A stretch of 64,000 bases of DNA from positions 310,001-374,000 of the forward strand of contig NZ_CP071613.1 of NCBI RefSeq assembly GCF_017357245.1, read 5' to 3'. The translations under genes were made by a program, and so were the position numbers. Shown here piece by piece: positions 17,482 to 25,986 of the stretch. The notes under the pieces are model-generated. The model saw nothing but the letters and a program-made list of their open reading frames with translations, did no database searches and was not told where the DNA came from. Position 1 is the stretch's first letter. Each line of letters begins with the position of its first letter. Origin of the DNA: Rhizobium bangladeshense. Its GTDB lineage: Bacteria > Pseudomonadota > Alphaproteobacteria > Rhizobiales > Rhizobiaceae.

Positions 17482-17945
17482 CGTATTTCGTGCTCAAGTT
17501 CTTGCATATTATCGGTGCCACTGTTCTTCTCGGGACCGGCGCAGGCATCGCCTTCTTCATGTTGGTGGCGCATCGCACCGGCAATGCGACGACAGTGGCC
17601 GCCGTCGCGCGGATCGTGGTCATTGCGGATTTCGTTTTTACGACAACGGCCGTGATCGCCCAGCCGGTCACTGGCATAGCGCTCGCCTGGTATGTCGGGT
17701 ATTCCCTGTGGGAGCGGTGGATCCTTTGGTCGATCGTTCTCTACCTCATCACGGGTGCTTTCTGGTTGCCGGTCGTTTGGATGCAGATGGAGATGCGCAA
17801 TATTGCAACGAAAGCCGCGGCGAATGGTGAGCCGCTGCCGGCGCGATACCATAGGCTGTTCTGGACCTGGTTTTATTTCGGCTTTCCGGCCTTTGCTGCG
17901 GTTTTGGGAATTATCTGGCTGATGATCACGCGGCCGGTCGAATGA
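17478..17945 (+). CDS. DUF2269 family integral membrane protein
   Basis: A 155-residue protein with four predicted membrane helices (FLHIIGATVLLGTGAGIAFF; ADFVFTTTAVIAQPVTG; LWSIVLYLITGAFWLPV; FGFPAFAAVLGIIWLM). The histidine in the first helix (KFLHIIG) and the pattern of small residues match DUF2269, whose function is unknown. GGAG lies 4 bases ahead of the ATG, which overlaps the stop of the preceding fusion gene by 4 bases. The association of an NAD(P)-binding/DoxX-like protein with DUF2269 suggests a small membrane redox unit, but that is inference. Confidence 0.85.
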   Translation: MTYFVLKFLHIIGATVLLGTGAGIAFFMLVAHRTGNATTVAAVARIVVIADFVFTTTAVIAQPVTGIALAWYVGYSLWERWILWSIVLYLITGAFWLPVVWMQMEMRNIATKAAANGEPLPARYHRLFWTWFYFGFPAFAAVLGIIWLMITRPVE

Positions 17946-18242
17946 TCAGGGTGAGCATTTGCTAAAGGCGCGGCAAAGGCGGTGCTCGCCTGTCGAATAG
18001 GTTTGCTGGACGGCTCGGTGATGCCGAGAGGTAGCGTTGTTGGTAGCAAGACGTGACACACTGGTGGCCGCAGACAGTCGGAGGCGGGAAAGAACCCAAG
18101 CGGCAGCCGACTGGCGCCGGTCCGGAAAGGGTGGCGCAGGGTCCGGTCGCGACGAGGTCGGAGGTATTGACCGGAAAACGCGCCACGGAGAAGTGCTCGA
18201 TAGTGACCGGTGGCGGCTTCGGTCGCTAGTCCAGTGATCGGA

Positions 18243-19115
18243 CTAGGCGAGATCGCCACCGTCGATGCCGATCACATGTCCGCTAATGTACGAACTTGCA
18301 TCGCTGGCCAGGAACACCACCAGCGACGCCACTTCCTCTGGCGTACCGACGCGGCGCATGGGGTAAGGGGCAACGAGTTGTTCCGTCGTCACCTTCCAGT
18401 CTCGCCGCACGCGCTCCAGCATGGGTGTCTCGATCGGCCCCGGCGCGATGGCGTTGATGCGCACGTGCCGGCCGTACTCCTGAGCGGCGGCGCGGGTCAT
18501 GTGGATGACGGCGGCCTTGGAAGCTCCGTAGGCGACGATGTTCGGGAAGGCGTGGCGGCCACCGATCGAGGCGGTATTGATCATAGCGCCTTGTGATTGC
18601 ACGAGATGCGGCAGCTCGTATTTCATCGCGACGAACACGCCACGCAAATTGGTAGCGATCTGATCGTCGAAACCAGCAATGTCGGTGTCGGCGATCGGCG
18701 CCGGCGGCAGGTCGATGCCGGCATTGTTGAATGCGATGTCGAGGCGGCCGTAACGCTCGACGGTCTCTGCGACGAAACGCTCGATTTGATGCGCATCCCG
18801 CACATCCGATTTAATGTATGCAACGTCGCCGCCCGCGGCGCGCAGGCGGCTCTCTACCTCCCGCCCGAGCGCTTCCCGGCGACCATTGAACGCGACCTTT
18901 GCACCGGCCCGGACTAGCGCGGCGGCAGTCACCGCGCCGATGCCGGAGGTGCCGCCGGTCACGATTGCGACCTTGCCCTCGAGGATACCAGGGGTTTGCG
19001 CCATTGCGGGGGCCGCTGTGAGCCCGGTGCTAGCCGTTGCGCCAGCGACAAGCATGCCGGCTAGAAGGTGCCTGCGCGGAAGCATCATCGTGGCGGATGT
19101 GATTTCTTCTGTCAT
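18243..19115 (-). CDS. SDR family oxidoreductase with Tat signal peptide
   Basis: A 290-residue protein. Its leader of about 40 residues contains PRRHLLAGMLVAGA, a twin-arginine signal ending in APAMAQ. The mature part is a complete classical SDR: TGGTSGIG, NNAG, an active-site Ser in NTASIGG, YGASK with Tyr and Lys, and a GHVIGIDGG end. Classical SDRs need NAD(P)(H), which is scarce outside the cytoplasm, so cofactor must be bound before Tat export. ATG 19115 has GGAG 7 bases upstream and is preferred to GTG 19118. It is divergent from the LysR gene at 19225, the likely regulator. Confidence 0.88.
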   Translation of the reverse strand: MTEEITSATMMLPRRHLLAGMLVAGATASTGLTAAPAMAQTPGILEGKVAIVTGGTSGIGAVTAAALVRAGAKVAFNGRREALGREVESRLRAAGGDVAYIKSDVRDAHQIERFVAETVERYGRLDIAFNNAGIDLPPAPIADTDIAGFDDQIATNLRGVFVAMKYELPHLVQSQGAMINTASIGGRHAFPNIVAYGASKAAVIHMTRAAAQEYGRHVRINAIAPGPIETPMLERVRRDWKVTTEQLVAPYPMRRVGTPEEVASLVVFLASDASSYISGHVIGIDGGDLA

Positions 19116-19224
19116 CACTCGTCTCCTCTCTCTGCGATGGATGGAGGAAGGCTAACAGAGAGTATTTGCCGGAAAAATCCGTGTCTGCTTTCATGATTTT
19201 GAAGTTTTAGTTTATAATCGGCAC

Positions 19225-20133
19225 ATGAACATGCGACCGGATCCATTCTCTGGCCTTTCGGCTTTCCTCGCAGTGGCGGAGGCGGGTGGCTTCACCGCGG
19301 CGGCAGCGCGGCTGGATGTCTCGCCGGCTGCCGTGAGCCAGGCGGTGAGGGCCCTCGAAGAAAGGCTCGGAACGCCCTTGTTCGTCCGCACGACCAGGCG
19401 CGTCGGCTTGACCGAGGCGGGTGCGGCCCTGCTGGCGCGCGTCAATCCGGCTGCGGCCGAAATCATCGCAGCTGTCGAGGAGGCGGCAGCAACAGACGAG
19501 CCCTCCGGATTACTACGGCTTACCGTTCCGCGCATGGCGGTGCCGCTTGTCGTCGAACCGGTCATTCCCGCGCTGAGACTTGCGCATCCTCGAATTGCGA
19601 TCGAGATTGCGGTCGAGGATGCGACGGTCGACTTGCCCGGGCGTGGCTTCGATGCCGGAATACGCATCGGCGAGTATATCGCGCGCGACATGGTCGCGGT
19701 GCGTCTTACGCGCGACATCGCCTGGTCGGTGGTGGCGAGCCCGGCTTATCTCGCCGCGCATGGAAGGCCGGAGGCGCCGCAGGAGCTGACGGCGCATGAG
19801 GCAATCCGCTATCGTTTCCCGCGGTCAGGCGCCCTCTACCGGTGGGAGTTCGAGCGGGACGGCCGCACTTTCTCCGTCGATCCGCCCGGCAGCTTGATCG
19901 TAAACGATGGTGCGCTGCTCGCTTCCTGCGCGCGCGCCGGTCTCGGCCTCGCCTATGTCGCCGACATTGCGGTGGAGTCCGAATTGCACGACGGCCATCT
20001 CGTCGGAGTTCTCGAGCCCTTCCTGCCGAGGACCCCCGGCCTGTTTCTCTACTTCCCTCAGCGTGCGCAGGCCCAGCCGAAGCTGCGTGCCTTTATCGAT
20101 GTAGCCAAACAGGTGCTGCAGCCGATGCGATAA
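19225..20133 (+). CDS. LysR family transcriptional regulator
   Basis: A 302-residue regulator with an N-terminal winged helix ([36 protein letters not shown]) and a substrate-binding domain beginning at [15 protein letters not shown]. No Shine-Dalgarno sequence is obvious, and ATG 19231 is an alternative start. It is divergent from the Tat-SDR gene with about 110 bases between the starts, the classic LysR layout. The effector is unknown. Confidence 0.92.
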   Translation: MNMRPDPFSGLSAFLAVAEAGGFTAAAARLDVSPAAVSQAVRALEERLGTPLFVRTTRRVGLTEAGAALLARVNPAAAEIIAAVEEAAATDEPSGLLRLTVPRMAVPLVVEPVIPALRLAHPRIAIEIAVEDATVDLPGRGFDAGIRIGEYIARDMVAVRLTRDIAWSVVASPAYLAAHGRPEAPQELTAHEAIRYRFPRSGALYRWEFERDGRTFSVDPPGSLIVNDGALLASCARAGLGLAYVADIAVESELHDGHLVGVLEPFLPRTPGLFLYFPQRAQAQPKLRAFIDVAKQVLQPMR

Positions 20134-20384
20134 CGGACGCCCTCCTCGCTGTCCGCTTAGACCAGCAGACAGGCACCACCCATGTCGCCCCGATGCCATA
20201 TTTGGCAGATGAACCCCTATACAGAAAGGCCCGACACGTTGCGCCTCTGCATTGTGAACCAGCAGCAAGGTGGGAGCCCGCCGCGTGCAGAAAATGATCA
20301 TGATCGAGCAAATGGTGAGGATAGAGAGCGCGCGGCGACTCTGTACCGATTAACGTCCCTGTGGTCACAACAGGGATTTTTGGA

Positions 20385-21440
20385 ATGACCTCAGGACTCG
20401 CAACCAAACGCCGGACTTTTCTAACCGGCGTGGCGGCAGTTGCCGCAACATCGATGTTCGCTTCGGCTTTCTCCATGCGACAGGCCGTCGCACAACAACC
20501 TGGCCGTGCCCCAATCATGCGGCCCATTCCGAAATCGGGGGAGATGATCCCGGCGATCGGCCTCGGCACATTCGAGACCTTCGACCTCCAACCAGGAGAG
20601 TCGCGCGACCATGTCCGCGAGGTAGTCCGCCTATTCCACGAACATGGCGGAAGGGTCATCGATACATCGCCGCTCTATGGAATGTCGGAAGTGTGCGTCG
20701 GCGATTTCATCGCCGATCTTGGCATCGCCGAAGACATCTTTATCACCAACAAGACCTGGACCACCGGTGAATATCTTTCCGACAACAGCCATTCGGAAGG
20801 GCAGCTCAGGCAATCGCGGCAACGGCTATGGCGGGATCGCATCGACGTCCTGCAGGTTCACAGTCTCGAAAACCATGATCAAGTCCGCCACTGGCTTGCT
20901 CAGAAAAAGGCCGAGGGTTCTGTGCGCTATATCGGCATCACACAGTGGAGCCCGGAATACTACGACACTATGGAGCGCCTGGTGAACACAGGCACGCTCG
21001 ACTTCGTCCAGATCGCCTATACGATCCTGACGCGTGCCGCCGAACAGCGGTTGCTCGATGCCTGCGCCGCCAACGGTGTCGCCGTTCAGGTCAACATTCC
21101 GTTCGAAAAGGCGCGGCTTTTTGGGCCCGTGGCGGAACAGTCCATTCCAGACTTCGCCAAGGAGATGGGCATCGAGACATGGGCGCAGTATTTTTTAAAA
21201 TGGATCATCTCCCACCCGGCCGTGACGAATGTTATCCCCGCGACGAGCCAGCCACAGCACGTCGTCGACAACATGGGTGCGCTCTACGGCGACCTGCCCG
21301 ACCGCGCGACGCGTGAACGCATGGCGGATTATTATACCGGGCTGACAGGCGTCGCCGATGCGCTTAAACAACCTCCTTATCCCGGCAAAAAATACGGCGG
21401 CGTCGTCACATGGCCTTTCCCGCAAGCACAACGTACCTGA
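20385..21440 (+). CDS. Aldo/keto reductase with Tat signal peptide
   Basis: A 351-residue protein. The leader KRRTFLTGVAAVAATSMF followed by AVAQQ is a twin-arginine signal. The mature part is an aldo/keto-reductase barrel with the tetrad in place: Asp and Tyr in RVIDTSPLYG, Lys in ITNKTW, His in LQVHSLEN. It would reduce carbonyls with NADPH loaded before export. ATG 20385 has AGGGA 9 bases upstream; the GTG at 20361 is an alternative. The last 31 bases overlap the next gene, so the two are coupled. About 250 bases precede it without a recognisable gene. Confidence 0.88.
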   Translation: MTSGLATKRRTFLTGVAAVAATSMFASAFSMRQAVAQQPGRAPIMRPIPKSGEMIPAIGLGTFETFDLQPGESRDHVREVVRLFHEHGGRVIDTSPLYGMSEVCVGDFIADLGIAEDIFITNKTWTTGEYLSDNSHSEGQLRQSRQRLWRDRIDVLQVHSLENHDQVRHWLAQKKAEGSVRYIGITQWSPEYYDTMERLVNTGTLDFVQIAYTILTRAAEQRLLDACAANGVAVQVNIPFEKARLFGPVAEQSIPDFAKEMGIETWAQYFLKWIISHPAVTNVIPATSQPQHVVDNMGALYGDLPDRATRERMADYYTGLTGVADALKQPPYPGKKYGGVVTWPFPQAQRT

Positions 21441-22120
21441 CACTCATCCTCCTTGCGTTCCCGGCCGCCGCTACGGCCGGGAACGACCGCGTCACAATTG
21501 CAGGGTTCGCCATCGACAGGACTGAGGTTCGTATTGCCGAATTCGCCGCCTTCGCTGCCGCGACCAGGCTGAGGACGGCTGCTGAACGCGACGGCGGCGG
21601 TCACGAATGGGGGAGCGGATGGGAACGTCGCCCAGGTTGGACGTTTCGAAACCCGTTTGGAAACCGACCGCAAGAAATGGCCGAACCCGCCGTTCATGTG
21701 AGCTGGTATGAGGCACGCGACTATTGCACCTCAGTTGGCGGCCGGCTGCCGACCCGCGCCGAGTGGAAGCGTGCCGCCTATAGCGAACATGGAAGTGGAT
21801 CGGGAGCGGGCTTCATCGCCGGAAAAACCTATGCCTATCCAACGGGAGATACACCGGAAGGGGCGAATACGAACGGTAGCGATCCGTGGTTTCGGCATGC
21901 CCCCGCGGGAACCACCCGCCAAAGCGTGAACGGGCTTTACGACATGGGTGGCAACGTGTGGGAGTGGCTCGCCGATCGAGACGGCGATAACGCGCTCACG
22001 GCTGGCGGGTCATGGTGGTACGGCCCGGACAAAATGCGCGAAGAAGCCATGCAGTGGAAGCCTGCCGACTTCTATGTCGTCTACATCGGCTTTCGCTGCG
22101 CCTACGACCTTAAATCGTAG
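21410..22120 (+). CDS. SUMF1/EgtB/PvdO-family (formylglycine-generating-enzyme-like) protein, exported
   Basis: The 236-residue protein begins with a Sec signal peptide (LTLILLAFPAAATAG) followed by an FGE-sulfatase fold: FAIDRTEVRIAEFAAF, PAVHVSWYEARDYCTSVGGRLPTRAEWKRAA, GLYDMGGNVWEW and GGSWWYG. These are diagnostic of the family. The C-terminal part has a single Cys (IGFRCAYD) where true formylglycine-generating enzymes carry a catalytic Cys pair, so formylglycine formation is unlikely; a binding or periplasmic accessory role is more plausible. The gene starts inside the end of the Tat aldo/keto reductase gene (31-base overlap), so the two products are made together and both leave the cytoplasm. 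Confidence 0.85.
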   Translation: MAFPASTTYLTLILLAFPAAATAGNDRVTIAGFAIDRTEVRIAEFAAFAAATRLRTAAERDGGGHEWGSGWERRPGWTFRNPFGNRPQEMAEPAVHVSWYEARDYCTSVGGRLPTRAEWKRAAYSEHGSGSGAGFIAGKTYAYPTGDTPEGANTNGSDPWFRHAPAGTTRQSVNGLYDMGGNVWEWLADRDGDNALTAGGSWWYGPDKMREEAMQWKPADFYVVYIGFRCAYDLKS

Positions 22121-22270
22121 CCTCGCCTGCTGAGAAGGCTCACACACTGTTGAACAGCGAGGCTCGATAACGTCCGATTTCCAGATGAATACGCCGGCCA
22201 GCAGTCCTATCGTTGAGCATCGTTTCTGCTGAATGGACTATGTGGGTGATTGGCTGGAGTCGAGTATTTG

Positions 22271-23128
22271 ATGCAACAACAGAAGACCAAGATCGAAGGC
22301 TGGCAGTTGAACCTGGCGCCCCGGGACCATATGCGGATAGAGTGGTCCGGCGGTCGTTTTGAAACCGCCCGGCGGGGACGCACGCGAGGCGTCGAAGGCA
22401 GGATTGCACCGGACTTCCATCTGATCATGGTTACGCTGAATGGCGGCGCCGCGCATCACGCATTTCGAACCGACGACGGATTTCGCTATGAGGGCCGCGA
22501 CGTCAAGGGCATGGTTTCCTTTCTGCCCGCCGGTTGCAGTCGCGAGCTTGTGCTTCGCGATGTGGCATGGGAATGGGGTGCGATCGCCATTGATCCGGGC
22601 GTGGGAAGCCCCCAGATCCTTGGCAGGAAGTCGTTCCTCATCAACCGTGACGATTTTATTTACGGCATGACGGCGCAGATGAGCGGCCTTCTCCATCGTG
22701 ACGGCGGTCTGGACGCGACCTACTGCTCAACGATGGCCCTTGCCCTTTGCGAGTATCTCATGAATAGAGGCGAAGGGGGCAGTTCGCGCGGGGCGAAGGT
22801 GAAATACGCCCTGACGAGACGGCAGGTTCGCGATACCTACGACAGAATAGATGCCGGACTGGCGGAGCCGATCGCGATATCCGACCTATCGCTTCCGCTT
22901 GGGATCTCGGAGGGGCATTTCTTCCGAGCCTTTCGCGGAGCAACCGGCCAGACCCCTTTGGAAGCGATATCCAGCCGCCGTATGGAACGAGCGGCTCGTC
23001 TTTTGAGCGAGACGGATCTGCCGATCATCGAGATCGCGGCGCTCTGCGGGATCGCGAGTCCAAGTCACTTTGCGCGCTTGTTCCGCTCCCACACGGGCCA
23101 TTCGCCCTCTCGGTGGCGAGATAAATGA
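22271..23128 (+). CDS. AraC family transcriptional regulator
   Basis: A 285-residue protein with a variable N-terminal sensing part (cupin-like, IAPDFHLIMVTLNGG) and a C-terminal pair of helix-turn-helix motifs at about residues 185-285: ISDLSLPLGISEGHFFRAFRGATGQTP and IIEIAALCGIASPSHFARLFRSHTGHSP. The start is uncertain: ATG 22271 has GGAG 11 bases upstream, and TTG codons at 22268 and 22250 are alternatives. It follows the aldo/keto reductase and SUMF1-like genes on the same strand after 150 bases and may regulate them. It converges with the RraA-like gene across about 170 bases in which I see no clear terminator. Confidence 0.88.
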   Translation: MQQQKTKIEGWQLNLAPRDHMRIEWSGGRFETARRGRTRGVEGRIAPDFHLIMVTLNGGAAHHAFRTDDGFRYEGRDVKGMVSFLPAGCSRELVLRDVAWEWGAIAIDPGVGSPQILGRKSFLINRDDFIYGMTAQMSGLLHRDGGLDATYCSTMALALCEYLMNRGEGGSSRGAKVKYALTRRQVRDTYDRIDAGLAEPIAISDLSLPLGISEGHFFRAFRGATGQTPLEAISSRRMERAARLLSETDLPIIEIAALCGIASPSHFARLFRSHTGHSPSRWRDK

Positions 23129-23301
23129 CTTGCTGGACCCCTCGTTTGAGGCCGTTCCCCGCTCAACTCGGCGGCGAGCCCTTGGGCAGCACCCCTGAGA
23201 TCGGCCATTCGCCATGAAGTGACAGCCGTCTGACTTCGCGACCATCGGTGCCGGTGCCATTGTGGCGCTGTTCGACAGCAGGATCTTTTTAAGATTGCGT
23301 C

Positions 23302-24027
23302 TTAGCGATCCTTCGCTTTGCGCCATGCCTCGTACTTAGGCAGGTACTCATCCCTGGTCCTCGGGTAAAGGCCGATAATCGGATCGCCAGCCTTCACCTG
23401 ATCCAGCACGAAGTCTTCATAAATCTCCATCTCAGTGCACTCCTCGGCGATCTCGTCGGCAAGGTGGGCGGGGATCACCATCACACCGTCGCCATCACCA
23501 AGCATCACGTCGCCCGGAAAGACCGGGGCATCGCCACAGGATATCGGTACGTTGATGTCCAGCGCTTCGTGCAGCGTGAGATTGGTCGGCGCCGATGGTC
23601 TCTGGTGGTAGGAAGGCATATCGAGACGGCCAATACCCTCAGCGTCGCGAAAGCCGCCGTCGGAGACAACACCGGCGCAGCCACGCACGGCAAGGCGAGT
23701 GACAAGGATCGAGCCGGCAGACGCTGCCCGCGGGTCCTTGCGGCTGTCCATGACCAGCACATGCCCGGCCGGGCAGGTCTCCACCGCCACCCGCTGTGGA
23801 TGTTCGGCATTGCGGAAAACCGTAATTGCGTTGCGATCCTCGCGCGCCGGGATGTAGCGCAGGGTGAAGGCTTGGCCGACCATGTTGACGCCCTTCCACG
23901 AAACTGGATGAACATTCTGGATGAACTGGTTGCGCAGGCCGCGCTTGTAAAGGGCGGTCGCCACAGAGGCCGTCGAGATCTTCATCAGCTTGGCACGAAC
24001 GGCATCGGACAATACATAGTCGGACAT
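23302..24027 (-). CDS. RraA-like / HMG-aldolase family protein
   Basis: The 241-residue protein has the divalent-metal aldolase signature of the RraA family: VRGCAGVVSDGGFRDAEGI supplies the Arg and Asp, and FPGDVMLGDGDGVMVIP is the second conserved loop. Members cleave 4-hydroxy-4-methyl-2-oxoglutarate or related hydroxy-oxo-acids, or decarboxylate oxaloacetate; some are true RNase E inhibitors. Here it is the last gene after a sugar-acid dehydratase and a TTT transporter, so cleavage of an oxo-acid made by the dehydratase is the likely role. ATG 24027 has GGAG 8 bases upstream. The stop of the dehydratase lies 19 bases before this start. Confidence 0.88.
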   Translation of the reverse strand: MSDYVLSDAVRAKLMKISTASVATALYKRGLRNQFIQNVHPVSWKGVNMVGQAFTLRYIPAREDRNAITVFRNAEHPQRVAVETCPAGHVLVMDSRKDPRAASAGSILVTRLAVRGCAGVVSDGGFRDAEGIGRLDMPSYHQRPSAPTNLTLHEALDINVPISCGDAPVFPGDVMLGDGDGVMVIPAHLADEIAEECTEMEIYEDFVLDQVKAGDPIIGLYPRTRDEYLPKYEAWRKAKDR

Positions 24028-24046
24028 CTCATAGCTCCTGATCTGG

Positions 24047-25783
24047 TCAGTTGATTGCCGGTTCATCGACCATCGGGCCGAAATCCGTCTTAAGAAAATC
24101 GAAGTCGCAGCCCTTATCGGCTTGCTCGATATGTTTCGAGAACATCAGGCCGTAGCCGCGCCCGTAGCGCGGCGGCGGCGGCGTCCAGGCGCCGCGTCGT
24201 GCCGCCAGCTCATCGTCCGACACAAGCATGTTGAGACTGCGTGCGGGAATATCCATCTCGACGATGTCGCCGGTCCGAAGCAGCGCAAGCGGTCCCCCGA
24301 CATAGGCTTCGGGAGCCGCATGCAACACGCATGCCCCGAACGATGTGCCCGACATGCGGGCATCGGAAACGCGCATCATGTCGCGCAGGCCAAGCTTTAA
24401 AAGTGCCTTCGGCATTGGGATCATGCCCCATTCCGGCATACCTGGCCCGCCTTGCGGGCCGGCGTTTCTCAGAACCAGCACGGTATCCGGCGTCAGCGGA
24501 TAATCCGGGTCGTCGATGATCTTCTTCAGTTCAGCATAGCTGTCGGCCACCAGCGCCGGTCCCTTGTGCCGGTGGAATTTCGGATCGCAGGCCGCTGGCT
24601 TGATCACGGCGCCATCGGGGCAAAGATTGCCCTTCAGCACGGCGAGCGATCCCTCGTGATAGACCGGATTGGCGAGGGGCCGGATCACATCCTCGTTCCA
24701 GATCTTCACCGCTTCGAGCCCATCGGTCAGCGGTCTGCCGGTAACCGTGATCGCAGAATTGTCGAGCTTTTCACCAAGCTGCTTCATCAGCGCGCGCAGG
24801 CCGCCGGCATAGTAGAAGTCCTCCATCAGGTAATTGCTACCGGATGGCCTTATATTCGCAATCACCGGCGTGGTGCGGCCTATCCGATCGAGATCGTCGA
24901 GTTCAAGCGGAATGCCAGCCCGTCGCGCCATGGCGATTACATGGATGATAGCATTGGTGGAGCAGCCCGTTGCCATGGCCACCGTTACTGCATTCTCGAC
25001 CGCCGCTGGCGTTACGATCTTTTCCGGCGTGAGATCTTCCCAGATCATCTCGACGACCCGGCGTCCGCATTGGGTTGACATGCGCTGGTGGCTGGAATCC
25101 GCGGCAGGGATGGACGAGGCGCCGGGCAGGGAAAGCCCCATCGCCTCGGCAATTGCAGTCATGGTTGAGGCGGTTCCCATGGTCATGCAATGGCCGTAGG
25201 AGCGGGCGATACCGCCCTCGATGCCCTGCCATTCTTCTTTCGATATGGTGCCGGCACGACGCTCGTCCCAATACTTGAACCCGTCTGTACCGGAGCCCAG
25301 ATACTTGCCGGCATAATTGCCGCGCAGCATCGGTCCGGCCGGCAGGAAGATGAAGGGCAGGCCCATACTGAGCGCGCCCATGATAAGGGCCGGCGTAGTT
25401 TTGTCACAACCGCCCATCAAAACGGCGCCGTCAACAGGATGCGAGCGCAACAATTCCTCGGCTTCCATTGCCAGCAGGTTGCGGTAAAGCATGGTCGTCG
25501 GCTTGACGAAGTTTTCCGACAGCGATAGCGCCGGGAGCTCCAAGGGAAAACCACCTGCCTGCAGGATGCCGCGTTTGACCCATTCCACACGGTCCTTGAA
25601 ATGCATGTGGCAGGGTTGGGCGTCCGACCAGGTGTTGAGGATCGCGACGATAGGACGGCCCTCCCAGTCCACCGGATCGTATCCCATCTGCATTGTCCTC
25701 GAACGGTGGCCAAAGGAACGCTGATCGTCCGGCACCATCCAGCGGGCGGATCGCAGTTGTTCGTAGGTCTTTTTCGATGTCAT
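24047..25783 (-). CDS. IlvD/Edd family dehydratase (sugar-acid type)
   Basis: A 578-residue Fe-S dehydratase of the IlvD/Edd family. The cluster cysteines are seen in NTWSDAQPCH, LMGGCDKTTPAL and SYGHCMTMGTAST. A length of 570-600 and the WSDAQPC form resemble the pentonate/hexonate dehydratase branch (L-arabinonate, D-xylonate, galactonate) more than dihydroxyacid dehydratase, but the substrate cannot be read from sequence alone. ATG 25783 has GGAGA 6-7 bases upstream; the open frame runs further but without similarity. It lies between a remnant of a DapA-family aldolase gene and the RraA-like gene in the tct operon. Confidence 0.92.
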   Translation of the reverse strand: MTSKKTYEQLRSARWMVPDDQRSFGHRSRTMQMGYDPVDWEGRPIVAILNTWSDAQPCHMHFKDRVEWVKRGILQAGGFPLELPALSLSENFVKPTTMLYRNLLAMEAEELLRSHPVDGAVLMGGCDKTTPALIMGALSMGLPFIFLPAGPMLRGNYAGKYLGSGTDGFKYWDERRAGTISKEEWQGIEGGIARSYGHCMTMGTASTMTAIAEAMGLSLPGASSIPAADSSHQRMSTQCGRRVVEMIWEDLTPEKIVTPAAVENAVTVAMATGCSTNAIIHVIAMARRAGIPLELDDLDRIGRTTPVIANIRPSGSNYLMEDFYYAGGLRALMKQLGEKLDNSAITVTGRPLTDGLEAVKIWNEDVIRPLANPVYHEGSLAVLKGNLCPDGAVIKPAACDPKFHRHKGPALVADSYAELKKIIDDPDYPLTPDTVLVLRNAGPQGGPGMPEWGMIPMPKALLKLGLRDMMRVSDARMSGTSFGACVLHAAPEAYVGGPLALLRTGDIVEMDIPARSLNMLVSDDELAARRGAWTPPPPRYGRGYGLMFSKHIEQADKGCDFDFLKTDFGPMVDEPAIN

Positions 25784-25820
25784 TAGCGTCTCCGGACGGT
25801 CTTCGACCGCTTTGACTTTG

Positions 25821-25949
25821 TCAGAAGCGGATTGCGTTTGATGTGACGATCGGCTTCTGCCGGACGGTATCGACTTCTCCGGCCTTGTCATTGGGGGTGA
25901 CAAGAATGCCGGAGATGCCTGTGAGGGCCTTACGTAGATTTTCGGTCAT
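25821..25949 (-). pseudogene. Remnant of a DapA-family (DHDPS/KDG-type) aldolase gene
   Basis: A 42-codon open frame has a good ribosome site (GGGAG 7 bases before ATG 25949) and reads MTENLRKALTGISGILVTPN followed by DKAGEVD, the unmistakable N-terminus of a dihydrodipicolinate-synthase-family protein. After about 37 codons the similarity ends and a TGA follows, so some 260 codons are missing. The rest was probably deleted, bringing the start next to the dehydratase gene. In intact operons of this type the aldolase/dehydratase would act on the keto-deoxy acid. Confidence 0.72.
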
Positions 25950-25986
25950 CGGCTGCTCCCTTGTCTCAGTAAACTTTCGCATTGGA

